From positions 1,555,020 through 1,619,019 of the forward strand of contig VWZW01002764.1 in NCBI GenBank assembly GCA_013397115.1: a stretch of DNA of 64,000 bases, given 5' to 3'. The notes below the pieces were generated by a model, which was not told the DNA's origin, did no database searches, and saw only the letters and a program-made list of their open reading frames with translations. This document shows, piece by piece, positions 12,346-25,992 of this stretch. How positions within the stretch are numbered: the first letter of the stretch is position 1; every line of letters starts with the position of its first letter. The DNA is from Edolisoma coerulescens (Eukaryota > Chordata > Aves > Passeriformes > Campephagidae). The position numbers and the translations under genes were made by a program.

Positions 12346-15300
12346 GTCACCAAAGGGATTAAATAAGTGGTTTAGAGACTGACTTCAGACTCTAGCTGTT
12401 AAAGGAGAGCTACCAGGAAGCACAGCAAGAACCAGTCTCAATCCAACCCTGTTCAGAACCCTGTAGAAGTTCAAGATAGTTATGAAACTCATGATCAACA
12501 AAGTTAAAAGATGGCAAAGACTGGAGCAGGGGAAAGTTCTGCTTCTTTGTAAGCTGATATCAGTAGTGACCAGACAGTTATTAAAACAAAGTATGAATTA
12601 TTGAGGGCAAAACGCTTCTAAAGAATATTATTCCTCATACAGCCACACCTCCCACACGGCTGTCCAGCCTGCACCCAGATATTCCTGCAATAAATCTTCT
12701 GCCTCTCAAGTTTGGGCTGTGAGTCTCCAGCCAGGCCAAAACTGCTGGTGCTTTCCAGCAGCACTCCCAGTAAACAAGGGCAAAATGAGTTCACACCTGA
12801 CAGAAGAATCCCAGCAGACCTTCTTAAGCTATGAAAAATCCTGATTAATGCATTCACTGCTTGCTTATTGAACATGTGCTCATACAGTCCTGTGTCCCCT
12901 CCCACAGTCTGTGAACAGTATTGTTAATTAGCAAGATGGAAGTAATGCAAAATAAGATCTACTGACAGTTCCTGAAATGTTAATATTTAGTTCAAACCAC
13001 ATCTCAAGCTGAATGAAATGTCAGCGAGGTTGAAAGCAGCACGTTCAGTAATAGATGTAAAGCTGGATGTAAACAAGTGACTTATGACTGAAACATGGGT
13101 AATTAGATTCTGCTTCAAGTTCTCATTTTAGCTTTTTGCACAACACTTTTCCTGTGCAACCAAAGCAGGCCAAGTGTCCCAAGTCTCCACAGGAGGCAGG
13201 TTCCAGTCTGGTTTTATGTCCTGCCAGGCCCTTCATTTAAACATTCTCTGATCCAGTGCAGACAGGAATTAAATACAGCTGCTCTTCTGGTGAGTCTTAA
13301 ACTCATAAATGAATGTTTAAGTGGTCTAATGGAGGAACATATTTAAGACACACCAGGTTGGGTGTCCCCAAGGCTTTGTGCAGCAGCATGCAGACACCAG
13401 CCCCTGGCAACAAGACAGCCAGCTCAGACAGGAGTGTGCTGACTCTGCTTTTATACTGCACCTCCTCCTCAAAAATGGTCTGACACACTATTGTAAACTG
13501 GAACCTACATGGAAAAGATCAACTTTTTATTCCAATGCACTGAGCACAAGACCAGCAACCTACTTTCCTTGGCCTGCTAAAAAATCCAGCTTCAACATTA
13601 CGCCACTGGAGAATTTTGTGACCGCTTCAGAATAGAACCTAGCATTTCCAAATTTCTCCCTTGACTATTTCCCTCTGGAAAGCAAGAGGCATTGCTGTCT
13701 TTTTACACAAATGTCATTGCTACTGTTGCTACAACACCTGAAGGACATAGAATTGCCCAGCATCAGTGCTGTTGTAGACATAAGTGACTAAACTTCCCTG
13801 GATTTCATTGCAAGTCAGAAGCACTACTGCTCTGCCAACTTCTCCTGCTATACTGAGTCACAACAACTCACGTCATTGCTGTAAACAGGTTTTGGGCTCA
13901 CATTCCCACAGGAGAACAAATCAATGGTGTGGAAAATGGCAGGGGTGCAGGGCTCACCCTGGGAGCTGCCCCTACCCCAGTACTATCAAGGGCGTTTTCT
14001 CTCCTTGCCTGGGTTGTAACAAGGGGCTTGGACTGCCCATCCAGCCACCTTCCTTTTCCTCAAAGCCAGGTCCTTTCAGGCATCAGCCTCACCTTTAGAG
14101 GCTGTCAAAACTGGAAGTAGCCTTGAAGGGCACTAGAAGGAAACCACAGGATGGCACAGAGCTGGGACCAGCTGATGTGCTGTGCTGGAGACCCACGTTT
14201 GGGTGGGAAGGCTCTGCCATGGGAAGAGCTTCCAGGGTCAGGCTGAGCTCCTGCCAGAGGCTGAGGGGAGTTCTCAACAGAAGTGCCTTGCAGATACAGC
14301 TCTGAAGGTGATATCTATCAAAAAAAGCCCATTCTAAGACTTGAGATCAGCATGTGCTGATGTACTTTGGATGAGTGCTGATAACTAAGAAGCAGGTAAG
14401 TTCATCTGTTTGCTGCACGTGGAAAGAGATTATTAGAAATAGATAAAATCTGCTGAGGAGGGTCCCCTCTGACAGCATCCTGCCTTTCCTCCTTATACCT
14501 GTGTGCTGACAGCTTTTATAGCTGATCCTGAAGTCTGCACAGATAAGGTAACTCCTGCTGGAGCACACTGCCCCATCCTTTTTTAACAACCCATTTAACT
14601 TACTAACACACTGCAAAGAGTTCCACCAGCAATTTTACTAAAGTTTCTTGGATTATGGGAACCATTATCTGGTTGGGTTTTGTGGGGTCTTTTTTTTAGT
14701 GCGAAGGTAAAACTGCAGAAGCCAGTCTGCAGTCCCACAGCTCCTCTTGCAAAGCTCTACATGAAACCACCTTAGCCAAACATAGCCCACTTTCCAAAAC
14801 ATGCTCACCTTGGACTGGTGCAGCTTGGGGTTTCCTTGTGCCTATGCTCCTATGAAGGAGAGGGCAGGTAGGTCAGAGGACTTCAAGGAGAAGGAACTGC
14901 TGAAACCACCACTAAGGTCCCCATAAATATTCCCCATGGACCTCATTACACATTTGAGCAAACATTACCTTCACTCACACAGCTAAATTTCCTGTTTGCT
15001 TGGCTGATCAATTCCTCATCAAACTTTAATGTGGGGTTCAGGCCGTCTGTGGCGTTTTAATTAGCCCTAAGATTGCACAGCGTTGGAGGCAAAGCTAAGA
15101 ACCATGGAAGTCGCCTCTGCCTAGACAGAAAGGGGGAAGGGGGTTGGGGAAGAGCTGCAAATAAAGAGGCCAAGAACTAATTAGCGCTTGTTACTAGGTT
15201 AAGCCTGCTCTCTAGTGGTCACATCACACAGCAAACACAGCATGGAAAAAGCCTATGGAAAACAGTCTTAAACCATGGCTGGATTCCTCTCCATTAAATA

Positions 15301-18300
15301 TGAGGGGGGAAAAAAATGCACTGTATATCCTGCTTACCCCTGCTGCTGCAGCTTCCATCATTTCTTTTCCCATAAACAGTCCTCTTTTCTCCCCCCTACT
15401 CCAGAAATGTGGATATTTTTATTGGTGCTTTGTTTTGGCAGGAGAGAAGAGTGCAATGCACCGCAGCTATTTAGCCAAACACACCGTGCTCCAGTCCCAC
15501 AAACAGCTTTGAATGATGAGGAATATGTTATCTGTTCACCTCCTGTCCAGAACCAGCAATCACAAATGGACACCAGTGGCCCGTGGCATTGGTCAGGAGT
15601 ATTTTGACCTGCATTTGGCTGCTGCAAGCCTGAAGTTCTCTGCATTTTGCTGTCATTACATGTAAAGCTTCTCATTTAGCTGGGTTTAACCTGCATCCTT
15701 TGGCAGTGAAGGCACTCACATCATTTTGACGTCCAATACAAGAGGATAAAGAAACCAAGTGTGATTTCTCCCCCCTTAATGTAAGCAGGACGTATCAAAT
15801 CAACTCTGAAACGTAAGTCTTGTATCAGTGGTCTTTCGATCAAGCAGCACTGCTGTGTTTCACAGCCTCCTGAGAAGAGCCTGTACCTGTTTCCCAAAAA
15901 GTGCCTGCACATTGCACCAGGGGTAGGCAAGAGCAGAGCAGTTTTCCACAGAGAACAATTAGTGATATGATCAGCAGATGCTGCTGCATGGCAGTGCCTT
16001 GCTTCATCCCAAACCCACACGCTGGGACGCTGCCAGTCTCAACTCTGGGTAGCTTGATAGGAACTGAATTATACAGCCAAACTTCTCCAAAATCCACCCA
16101 ATTTTCATCCCGGCTGGAAGAGTTTAACTTATGTAAGAATCTGTACAGACTTTTTGAAAAGACAAAAAAAGAAAAGGCGAGAAAAAAGGGCTGAAAAGAA
16201 CTGAAAATGAAACAAATTTCTTATTTCCTTGTAGCTTGAGAATAGTTATTTTAAGTATTAGTCTGCACACTGCAACAGCAATGTATGTATTGAAAACAGC
16301 TGCTCATTTCAGACCAACAGTAAACTATACCCAGTTCTGATCTGCTTGAAATGATAAGTTCTTTGAGACTTTATGAATAATATCAGCATCTGCCAATGCA
16401 CCTATTTGCCAGAGAGACACTGCAGCACATCAAGCTACTGGTGCTGCAAGGAATAGCCAGTGCCTGTCATTTACAGAACAGACACCAGGCTAATGCAGCA
16501 AGTGTACATTGTCAGGCTCAAAGTATGCATTTTAGTTGCATATATCCATTAATAAATGGCAAGATGTTCAGCTTCAGTCTGACAGGCAGAAGATTTGCAC
16601 TATTACATGGAAAAGAGCAGAATAAATACTTAACCTGAGTCTAACCTCCCTGCTTGAAACCGAGATGCACTTAATTTAGCAAGTACAAATTAATTAGTAT
16701 TATTAAAATAGCACTTAGCACCAGGAACAGGCAGACTTGCTAGTATTTAAAAAATACATTAGCTGGTCATCATAATCTCCCTGTCTAACAAGGCCTGGAC
16801 CAGGTAATGTTCTTTTTGCCTACAGCAGTAACTACATGTTGAAAGTCTACAAAAAAACCACCTCTTTTTCCAGGTTGTGCTGGGGTCTAAACATCAGGAA
16901 ATCTTAACCCTTTAATCTTAATACTTTAGTATAAAACCTCCTCAGCTTGGAGAAAAAAGCAGAGCAGGGAAAATCAGAAAGGACAAATACCACTTTATAT
17001 ATAGTTAGAAAAAGATTGAGAAAGAAACATTCTTAACCAGAATTAATTTACAAGACAAATAAGTATTTTTATGAGCAAATGCATCAGGGAAGGGTTTTCT
17101 GATCCGTTTCTAATTCCTTGTAATGTTTCCAAAACCTTTACTGTTGCAGATTATGTCAAGCAGCAGCAGCACCTTTGCTTTGCTTCTCTTCCAGATTTCA
17201 CAGATAATTTTCACCTGTATTTGTTTGGATTTTCCTTGAAAAATAAAAAGCAGCAGACCCCAGACTTTAGTAATTTTGTTTAAAAATGAAAGAACCCACG
17301 TGTAAGTCAATACCACTGTATTAGCTCCCACAGTAAGGTAAATTCCAGCAAGTCCACCAAAAAACTTTTATCCACACATCAGCGAGTCTCATCTCCGAGC
17401 ATTCTACAAAGCCAGCCCTTATCTCACAACCTTTCCAAACCTGCATGTTTCAGGCAAAGGCATTGCTCCCCCACAGCCCTCAGACAGCAGGATATGGTCT
17501 TTTATTTGCTGCTTTGCTCCCACCCCAAACACCACCACAGCTGCTGTACGTCAGCACTCATTTAAGACAATAACGTTCAAATGCAGACTCCCACCAGCAC
17601 CAGAGAGGCAAGTTTGGGAGGGTTTAGTTGGTGGATAAGGAGAAACACCCTGTTTCTTGCAAATAATCCTATGGGATGCTGATGGCTTTAGTCCTGTGCT
17701 GTTTGCCAGCTACAGGATCAGAGGTGATGAGCCACAGATGTCAGAATGTTTAATAGTGATAAATGCACTGCAGCCAGCTCTAGCTGCCATTCTGCTCCAC
17801 CACTGCCAACACTTATCACTGAGCCATAACTCCTTCCTCCAGCCCAGAGCCTGGGTGCTGACAGAAGACCAAGGTTTCTCTCGGCCCCACAAAGCCAGAC
17901 CCACCATCAGGCTAAAGGAGGTGTCACTGACTGCAGGCAGCTCTCCTTTCCAAAGGGTTTCCACTGGCCAGAGTTCTCCCCAAATCAATGTTATCAATCC
18001 CACTTGTAATTTTACAAACTTCAAAGGGTTAAGACAGCAAGCACATTTATTGACTGGTGCTTCTTGGTGGGTTCAGTAAAGCATGACTGATTAGAGCCCA
18101 GTTCTAAAGAGCCCAGCTTTGTGAGGCTGGAATAAATGGGAGTCTGTCAATAACTCAGATCCAGGCATATTGACATAGTTTACAGCCTCAATAGGCAATT
18201 AACACTTTACAGTGGATATTACCCAGTGGCCTCCCCATGTTTTACTGCACATTTTCTGCCATCAGCTGCAATATTGAAGGTTTGGAATAAAAATGATATT

Positions 18301-18895
18301 GGACAGACAGCACCTTTGTTCAGCTGCACAAAAATTTTTTTAACATCTGGGAGAGATCACAGTTTCATTCCTCTTTATTCATTCTCTCACACCCCTTGTT
18401 TCACTTTCTGTGTCATTTACAGTTCCTAGCCTGCAGTGGTGAACTTAAGAAACTCTCTTAACTAAGTAATTAAATCTGTTCCATGCCACAACTCTCTCAG
18501 GAAACCCCCAAAAAGTGACAACCCCAGCCCTTTCTCCTGCCATGGGAGAGGCTGAGCAAGTTCATGAACAAATGCCTCTTTGGCAGACAAATTATACTGA
18601 CAAACAAGTGAAATCATCCAGGAGGATTTAAAGAAGAAATAACTAAAGAAAGATTTCACAATCATCTCTTTTGCCAGGTCCAAGACTGTATCCCACTTTG
18701 ATCAAGACAGAACTGCAATACAGCTCCTACCAGCTGCACATGCACAGAAAAAAGAGAGAAAACAAATCCACAGGAATGCGTATTCTTAGATGGCTTCCCA
18801 TCTATTTATCGCTGGTGAAACACACTGGCTTAGCACTTTGACACCACTGTCACAGTCCTTTAGCTCTGTTCTCTTGCTCCAGCAGCACCATAGCA
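12346..18895. other. Long unique non-coding stretch
   Basis: No gene, structural RNA or complete mobile element is recognised. Blocks at about 15,000-15,240 and 16,230-16,700 are AT-rich with TTTAATTAG, CTAATTAG and similar words and could be conserved elements. A perfect donor-like string CAG/GTAAGT lies at 14,393-14,401, with no supporting exon. Open frames up to 140 codons (17,657-18,079) look like chance. Confidence 0.5.
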
Positions 18896-19428
18896 GTGTT
18901 CAGGTTGGGAGAGAGCTCCAAGGGCGCCAAGTCCCCCTGCTGACCCAGCACTAACCCATATCCCTAAGCACCACATCCACACCCAGCTTTTGAATCCCCT
19001 CAGAAAGGGTGACTCCACCACTCACCTGGGCAGCCTGTGCCAGGAACTGACCAACCTTCCAGTGAAGAAATTTTTCCTAATATCCAGTCTAAACCTCCCT
19101 TGGTACAAATTGAGGCTGTTACCTGGGACAAGAGCCTGACCCTCCCCAGCTACACTCTCCTGTCACGGAGTTACAGAGAGGGAGAAGGTCCCCCCAACTC
19201 TCCTTTTCTCCAGGCTGAGCCCCCCCAGCTCCCTCAGCTGGTCCCCACCAGACTTGTGCTCCAGACCCTCCCCCAGCTCCACTGTCCATCTCTGGACATG
19301 CTCCAGCATCTCAACATCTTTCTTGTCAGTCCAAAACCAAACCCAGCATTGGAGGAGGGGCCTCACCAGTGCCCAGCACAGGGGCACAGTCACTGCCCTG
19401 CCACACTATTGCTGACACAAAGACCTGA
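18896..19428 (-). mobile_element. CR1 LINE 3' end, relatively young
   Basis: A 5'-truncated CR1 on the minus strand. Reading down from about 19,393, one frame gives ALVRPLLQCWVWFW, LEHVQRW, LEHKS, LRELGGLSLEKRR: the well-known C-terminal ORF2 sequence of avian CR1. Below 19,160 the match continues as the LRQGRFRLDIRKNFF, ERVV..WNRLP region and then 3' UTR, seen on the plus strand as CTGGGCAGCCTGTGCCAG near 19,024. It ends near 18,896 at a GTTGGGAGAGAGCTCCAAG segment typical of the CR1 3' end. Identity to the remembered consensus is far higher than for the other CR1 pieces here, so it is the youngest insertion. Truncation at the 5' end is normal for CR1. The antisense strand is open for 209 codons, a known side effect and not a gene. 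Confidence 0.93.
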
Positions 19429-20379
19429 AACACAACCAGGAACCCCAGCCCAAACTAGCACCAAGACCCACTCCAGGGGGGTTCACCCCCGAGCTGGGCA
19501 GAGCAGCACAACCCAAGCAGTTACAACATCTTTGATGCCCAGCCCTAAAGAACCCTTTATAAGCCACAAAACTGTTACTCACCACAGAACAAAACTTCCA
19601 AGAAGAAACCTCAGCAGCCCACTACAATCCCCTCAAGACCAGGGCCGGGTCTGGGGGAAGAAATAGGCACGTTGCAAACTGGCTTCAGCTGCAGCTCGTT
19701 CTCTCACTCTGCAGGGAAGGGGCAGAGCAGCCCCTCAGGAGCAGGCTCCACACCTGACCCAGGTGAGGTGATGAGCAGGAGGGTGGGTGCCTGTGAGTGG
19801 CTTGGAACCACAACAGCTGCAGCTTGTTTGGCTGCTTGGCCGCAGCGTTGGGATGGGGATGTGATGCTGCCCAACCTGAGCTCTTTGTGTTAACCATGAA
19901 CCCAGAAACCTGTCCTGGCTGCCCTGTGCTGTCAGAGCGTGACCTGCCTCCCCCCAGGAGCCTCCACAGCGGGGTGGCAGAATTCTGCAAGGCTCACACA
20001 TGGGGTGAGGATGGGCGAGTTTGTTCTTTAAGGCTACACGAGGTTACAGGCTCGGACTGAAAGGGAAAACGCCTCAACACTGATTCGTACAAAGGCTCCA
20101 GTGAAATCACACAAAGATGTAACACCAGACACAGAATTCCCACAGGCACCATTTCCAGCAAGGAAAGGAAATCATTTTCTCTATCTGTGCCTTGCAGAGG
20201 ATTCTCTCTCTTGCCTTTTTCGTTTAAGGGAGAAAAACCCCGTAGATCACGGATTACACGGCTGTGAGGGGTGATAGGGAATTGATCTTCATTTATCCCA
20301 TGTCCAGTAGCAAAAGACACCAGTGGAATTTTCCAAGAACAGGCAAGAAACAAACCTAATCCCCAATGGCCAATATTTC
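19429..20379. other. Unique sequence after the CR1
   Basis: Moderately GC-rich. The first 200 bases could be further CR1 that has diverged beyond recognition. Overlapping frames on both strands show no domain. Confidence 0.5.
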
Positions 20380-20690
20380 ATTTACCTGAAAATTATGGAA
20401 GATTTATAAACTATTTTATAATAATCCATGTATTTTGCTCCTTACTTTTCTGAATAGTGAAATACTACCTCGGTTGTAACTTTATTCAGATGGGCTGAAT
20501 TTATCAAATAATTGAAATTGATACACTGTATTTACATGAATCAGATAGATTGGCAGATGGATTTGCCATCAGCAGCTTATTTTGCCTTCAGCAATTACTT
20601 TTAGAGTGGATCATTTAGAATTACAACCTGTTTAATGGAAACCTCAGATGAGAATAATTAAAGACTAAGTTCCCAGGTTTAAGAGGAGCA
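20380..20690. promoter_or_regulatory. Candidate conserved non-coding element
   Basis: An AT-rich block with TCAAATAATTGAAATTG, AGATAGATTGGCAG and GAATAATTAAAG words. It lacks repeat or coding features. The mix of homeodomain and TALE-like words suggests an enhancer, but this rests on appearance only. Confidence 0.25.
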
Positions 20691-22699
20691 ATACAATTTT
20701 TCAAGGATGTCTGGAGTGCCTTGGAACCCTTGGTTCCTTATCAAAGGTTTTGCACACACTCAGCATCCATCAGTGACGTTTAAACACAGCTTTGCCCAGC
20801 TAAGGCTGGACAAGGTGGGTCCTGAGCCAGGGCCAAGGCCAGCACTAAGCTACAGCCAAGCTGCACCAATGTCACATTTGTCCCAGCCACAAAGCCCAAT
20901 TCCATTCAAGAAAATAGATAAAAGAATTAGGAAGAGGATTCAGACATGATATCTGGATGTCTGTAATTGCTGGATGTCCCCTTGGAATTTCTCTTGAGGG
21001 ACTGAAATATAAATACTGTAGTAGCTTTCTTCTCTTGCCCTGTCCTTCCATGTGTATGGATTGGAGTAGTTTTGAGACACTGTCTAAGAAATACATATTA
21101 GCATGATATCCTCTATGCTGAGAGAAGTCAGTGGGAAATAATACCTCCAGAAAAAAAAAAAAGTAAATTTTAAGTCACCTTTCCAAAGGAGGAAAAGATA
21201 AATAAGATAAAAAAGATCAAGAGATAAATAAGCATTTAAGTCCCAAAGATGAAACCAGACATTTCTGTCTGCCATTTCTACAGGTTCAACAGAAAGAGCA
21301 CCCCTGGCAGACTGTTGGGAGAGATCTAGCTTAAGCTTGCTACAGGAAACAAAGTACAACCTGCTCCAGAGCTGCTACTTGAAGAAAACCACCACTTCAA
21401 CCCCTTTGTCTTTAATGACTTTCAAAAATGAAATACATACACAGGAACAATGCGAGCCATATGCAAATCACACTCTTTCTCCCAGGCAGGCACAATCCTG
21501 GAAGTCTCCTGGACTCGAAGGAGGCAAAGAGCTTGTCAGGAAATCAGACACTGCCCAGCCTAAGTATGGACAGGCAGCTCTGACCTTAAAGAATCATGGC
21601 AGCTGTGTCATCTACTAAAAGGAAAAAGAAAAAAAAATGTCAAACACTAACAAAATCAATGCCCAAAAGCTGCTGTGAGTTTGCACTGATGTTATTTCTC
21701 CTGTGGTCTGTGTTTCTGGGAGCAGGTGATGTCCCCATCCTGTTTGGCAGAGGCAGCCAGGCCAGTCTGGCAGCCTGAGCCGTGACCCTCGCCTGGTGCT
21801 CTGCCAGGCAAGTACATCTGGCTGCTCCTCTGATCTGAAGTCCTGTGGTTTCCTTTGTGATGTGGCAAAGCACATGGCCCCCAGTACATCTGTATAATTA
21901 ATGTGAGGGGAAAATATGAGCAACAACTGAAAAAGAAAAAAAAAAAAAGAGCCCTCAAAGAACAGAAGCTGTTCAGGGTCAGCAGAAGGTCTGGTAAAAT
22001 AAAGATGTAGTACAGAGTCACGGGATGGGTTTGCCTCCATGCATGGGGGTATTTAGGGGATGAGGAGAGCTCTGATTTCACCCTGTGCCACTGAACAAGT
22101 TCTCCATTTCTTGAGACATCTGTTTCACCAGTTTCTCATATTCTGCAAGCCCTGCAGGGCAGGGACACTCCTGTATTTATAGATAAAGTCTCAACTGGAC
22201 CCAATAGCAATGCAGAAACAAGAATAAGGGAGTCATCTGCCTATGGCAGCCAGCAGGAGTTACCACATCTGCAAAGCTTTTTTAACACTATTTGTTGTGT
22301 TTTGCCATACTGGGGTTTTCTGGGACATTTCACTGAGGTAAGTGGCAAGCTGGGCTTATGGGGACAAGTGTCCTGTAAAGGACAGCAAGAGGTTCAGCAG
22401 CAGCAAGGGCCATGGCTCTTGAAGAGCAGAGCTGGCAAGCTGAGCCCCTTGTCCTGAGAACCACCAAAAGCCAGACTGCAGAGACACTGAGCAAAGAGCA
22501 GCCATGCTGGGTGAGGAGCCAGAGGCTCTGGTGACATCAGGGGACAGGGACTCCCAAAGCCAGCAGGTCACCTCAGAGCCCTGTTCTTCTCAGATCTTGG
22601 TTCTTTGCAACTGCACTGTTTGAAAACAAAAAAAAAGGAGAAACAAAAATAAGCCTTTTTCTCTTAAAGGAGAAAGGGAAATCCTGAAATTCAAAGGAA
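20691..22699. other. Unique non-coding sequence
   Basis: Nothing recognisable. Short A runs at about 21,151-21,162, 21,626-21,638 and 21,938-21,949 break up the sequence. Overlapping minus-strand frames at 21,615-22,081 encode Phe/Ser-rich text from those runs and are not credible genes. Confidence 0.5.
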
Positions 22700-23140
22700 A
22701 CTTCTCATGAGAGTTATGATATTTATAAAAGCCTGTTATCAGGGAAGTGTTATATTAATTTCTTCCCCCTATACACATCGAAGGTCACAGGTAGGGGATG
22801 AATTTCCACATTTTATACTATAAACACTGTACTGTTCAAATCTCCCTTGTGACACCCTCCTTCGTGGGGATTTCATTTGTATTTGTTAAACTCTGAGTGT
22901 CATTTGGTTGCATTAATGGATACTTAACATGCTACCAAGTGTTTTTTGGTAAGCCTTTATTTCAGAGTTCCCATTATTATGAATTCATTTTGCTCTGAAA
23001 GCAGTAGCCCCACTTGTAATGTATTCTTCTGGTATTAACATGCCTCTGCAAGTGTGTCCATAGGTGCTCAAGTGCAATTTATCATTAGTTAAATGAGAGT
23101 TAATGGACACTAAAAGTGCCACTTATTTTCTGAGTGATCC
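22700..23140. promoter_or_regulatory. Candidate conserved non-coding element
   Basis: A 440-base AT-rich block with TTATATTAATTTC, GCATTAATGGATAC, TTATTATGAATTC and CATTAGTTAAATGAG. It is free of repeats and long frames. Composition fits deeply conserved enhancers, and only an alignment could confirm it. Confidence 0.25.
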
Positions 23141-23883
23141 ATTAAAGCACACAAAAAAAAAGAAGACAAAAGCTGGCCAGCAGATTCCTTTGGTGGGATA
23201 ACTGAGAGGTCTGCTCTGCACATGTAAAATTTGTTTTGACACGAGGGGTGGCCTTTAAAGCACCATCTGAGTGGGTGCAGATCTCAGGTGTCTGGGTGCA
23301 AGAAGCTGATGTGAAAAAGGGGAGGAGAGACTGAAAGTTTGTACTGAAAACAGGGGAGAAAGGAGGCAGGAGCAGGAGAGCAAGAAATGATTGCCTGAAT
23401 CCAGACAGACAGAGATAATGTGGGCACTGTTGGGTGAGCAGTTCTGAATGCTGGGTGACTTCTGGCAAACACCAGAATTCATTGGTGACTACTTAGAAAA
23501 AGATCTTCCATTAGTTAAACTGGTTTTTACTGTAAATCCTCCCATCACTGCTCAGCTGATGTAGTAATAATCACACTAGGCCTGTGTTTTAGTGTCATCT
23601 TTCATAAATTATAAATATCTGAGTATTAAATCAAAATACTTCTTAAGTGGTCCATAAAACAGTAATTTCAGCAGGTGAGGAGGAAGAAAGGATGTTTTTT
23701 CCTAGTATTCTAGGAAACTGAAGTGAATGCAAAGAATGCCAAGCCTTGTGAATCATTTTATCAAGAAATCAATCACTGAAACAAACTTGATTGAGGGGCA
23801 CAAGACTCCTCACTTTATATCCTGTAACTTTTCTGCAGAAGGTGAGACACAGGAAACCCAAACACCTGAGTTCTGCAGCAAAC
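23141..23883. other. Unique non-coding sequence
   Basis: Three overlapping minus-strand frames at 23,142-23,482 look like chance. A small hairpin (TTCCTAG, TATT, CTAGGAA) lies at 23,699-23,716. Nothing else stands out. Confidence 0.5.
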
Positions 23884-23945
23884 ATATATATATATCTATA
23901 ATTAAATTATTTATATATATATATATTTAATTTATAGATATATAT
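23884..23945. repeat. TA microsatellite forming an inverted repeat
   Basis: Two TA runs flank TCTATAATTAAAT on the left and ATTTAATTTATAGA on the right. The arms, 23,887-23,907 and 23,925-23,945, are reverse complements apart from a one-base offset, with a TA-rich loop. Such DNA can extrude a cruciform and is prone to length change. Confidence 0.85.
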
Positions 23946-25992
23946 GGGAAAGAGAATCAGTAAGGGGTACCACATCCAGCCAGGAGGAACGGAGAGAAGA
24001 GGGGATGTGGGTCTCATCAGGTCTCAGGGAGCAGATGGAAGGGAGATGCAAAGACAGCAGAGATCTGTGAGTAACAGAGCAAGGCAGAGGCAACGTGGGC
24101 CACACATTTTGCTGCCACAGCTGGGGCCAGGCTCCCAAATTCCTTACTCCAGCTCTGTTCCTCTGTCCAATGAAGGTAAGTGTACAGCTCAACAGAGCGT
24201 GCTCAAACAACTTCATAAACAACCTGAGAAGCAAAGAACCAAAAGCATTTTACTTTTAAAAATCTACTTTCATCAGTTTAAGGCAATTAGTTCAGGGAGA
24301 TGATGATAAAGCAGTGAAGGTTGCTGCAAGTGACGGTAATCAAACTCCTGACACAGATATGGTACAGATTGCAGGAATAAACACTTCCCATGTTCCAGAA
24401 ATCACATTGTCAACGATGTTTCCAGGCCCTGAAATTAGCTGAAGTAATCAGGAGCTGTTGGCAGCAGGGAGTTTCTTGGGTTGCTTTTGTTTCTCATTGC
24501 AAGAATCTCCAGTTGTAGCTTAAAGCCCCTCACACCTGTAACAGCTCTCAGCTGAGTTTCTGTCTGTGGTCCAGCCTCCCAAAACTGATGCAAAAATCCA
24601 GGTCCCTGGGCCTTCTGCAGCCTTCCCCAGCACCTTCTCAGCCTCAGAGAGAAGCACAGCCCAGGGGCTGTGAGCTCTGCCCAGGCTTTGTCTGAGGCAG
24701 AACAGGTCCTCCTTTGTTGTGTTCCCATCAGAAATACACAAATTTTAAAACAATAATAAAACACTTAAATTGTCAGGGTTTCCCCCCAAAACGTGTCTTG
24801 TTGCCTTCCATTTTCTCAGCTCTCTGTTGTGGCATGGGTAGATCAGAAATTGGGCATGTCACTTGTACCTGGAGAGGGCTCACTGACAGCTCTGAGAAGC
24901 CCTAATTGGTTATGAAATGTCAGAAAAAGCAACACTTCTGCAAAGATACCTGAGATATTCACTCCTTGGGGTCACCTCATCTACTCCCTACAGTCACATT
25001 ACTAGGCACCAAACTTCCAGTTATGCCTTTACCCCAAAAAACAGCATTTGGAGGAATTTCCCCTGCACTGCTCAGTCCTGTGTAATTTTTCAGAAGGGGT
25101 AGAGCTGTCCCCAGCATTTTGCTCCCGTGCAGACATAGTAGAGGAGCCACACTCCAGGAGAGCCCCTCCGTGCAGGACAGGTCACTCTAGGACACAGGAG
25201 GATGAGGGCAGGCTGCCTCTCCCTGCATCTCCAGAGCCTCTGGAGAGCCGCTCAAAGCCAGCACAGGAGTTCTGCAGAAGGCAGCTCAGGATGGGGCTTC
25301 TTCTGCTTTGTTGGGAAGGTCAGAGGTGTCCTGATGGACAGGAATTTGCCTCCCTCCCTAGCCCTGCACCTGGTTTTCTCCATTTGCCAATTATCAAATG
25401 AAGCAAAGCAATAAATCATCATCACCTCAGAGGCAAGTCCTCTGCAACCACGGCATCCCAATTCTGTGGCACGTTCCACAGTGAAATCACTGCCTGCTCA
25501 CACAAGGGCACATTTTGTTCTCTGTCCTTCTGTTACCCATCACTTTTGATGGTTCCCCTGTTCTGCTGTACCTTCAGATGACATCTCTGAGGCAATCACT
25601 AGGGTTTTGGTTTGGTTTTTTGCTTGTTTGGCTTTTTTTTCTTTGCACTCCTTAAAACCCTTGAGGAAGTAGAGGAAGTGCCTAAACAGGATTTTTAGAT
25701 TAACTCCCCCACACCGATCCCAAACCTCTCTTCTTCCTCCACAGAAGTGAACAACAGAAAAGGTAGATCAGCAAGGCAGACAGGTCAGTGGATAAAACCC
25801 TAGGAGAGATGGAGCCCCAGCAGCAGGGCTGTTAACTTGCATGATGAATGTATTGAAAGTGGTTTAATCTCTGAGATCTTCACCTTCTGCTCACAGACCT
25901 CACTTTGGTTCACTGCCCCTGGCTGTATTCAGTGATGATGGGCACAAGGAATAAGGTCTTCAGTAGCGAAGAACAGTTAGAGTCATCTCAAA
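23946..25992. other. Unique non-coding sequence
   Basis: No gene seen. A perfect donor-like AAG/GTAAGT sits at 24,173-24,181 inside a 119-codon open frame, but no acceptor or homology supports an exon. The 25.05-25.48 kb part is more GC-rich with overlapping frames on both strands and no recognisable domain. Confidence 0.5.

Noticed and set aside
14393..14401. Perfect splice donor CAG/GTAAGT
   Set aside because: About one full-consensus donor per strand is expected by chance in this length, and no exon-like frame precedes it.
19037..19666. Longest open frame in the window, 209 codons on the plus strand
   Set aside because: Most of it runs antisense through the CR1 at 18,896-19,428, whose opposite strand is often open. 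The rest is Pro/Thr-rich and unlike any family.
24173..24181. Perfect splice donor AAG/GTAAGT inside a 119-codon frame
   Set aside because: Same chance argument; the frame is Arg/Gln-rich with no family pattern and no acceptor was seen.
24298..24355. Box C/D snoRNA-like ATGATGA ... CTGA
   Set aside because: No terminal stem joins the two ends and no second pair of boxes is visible.
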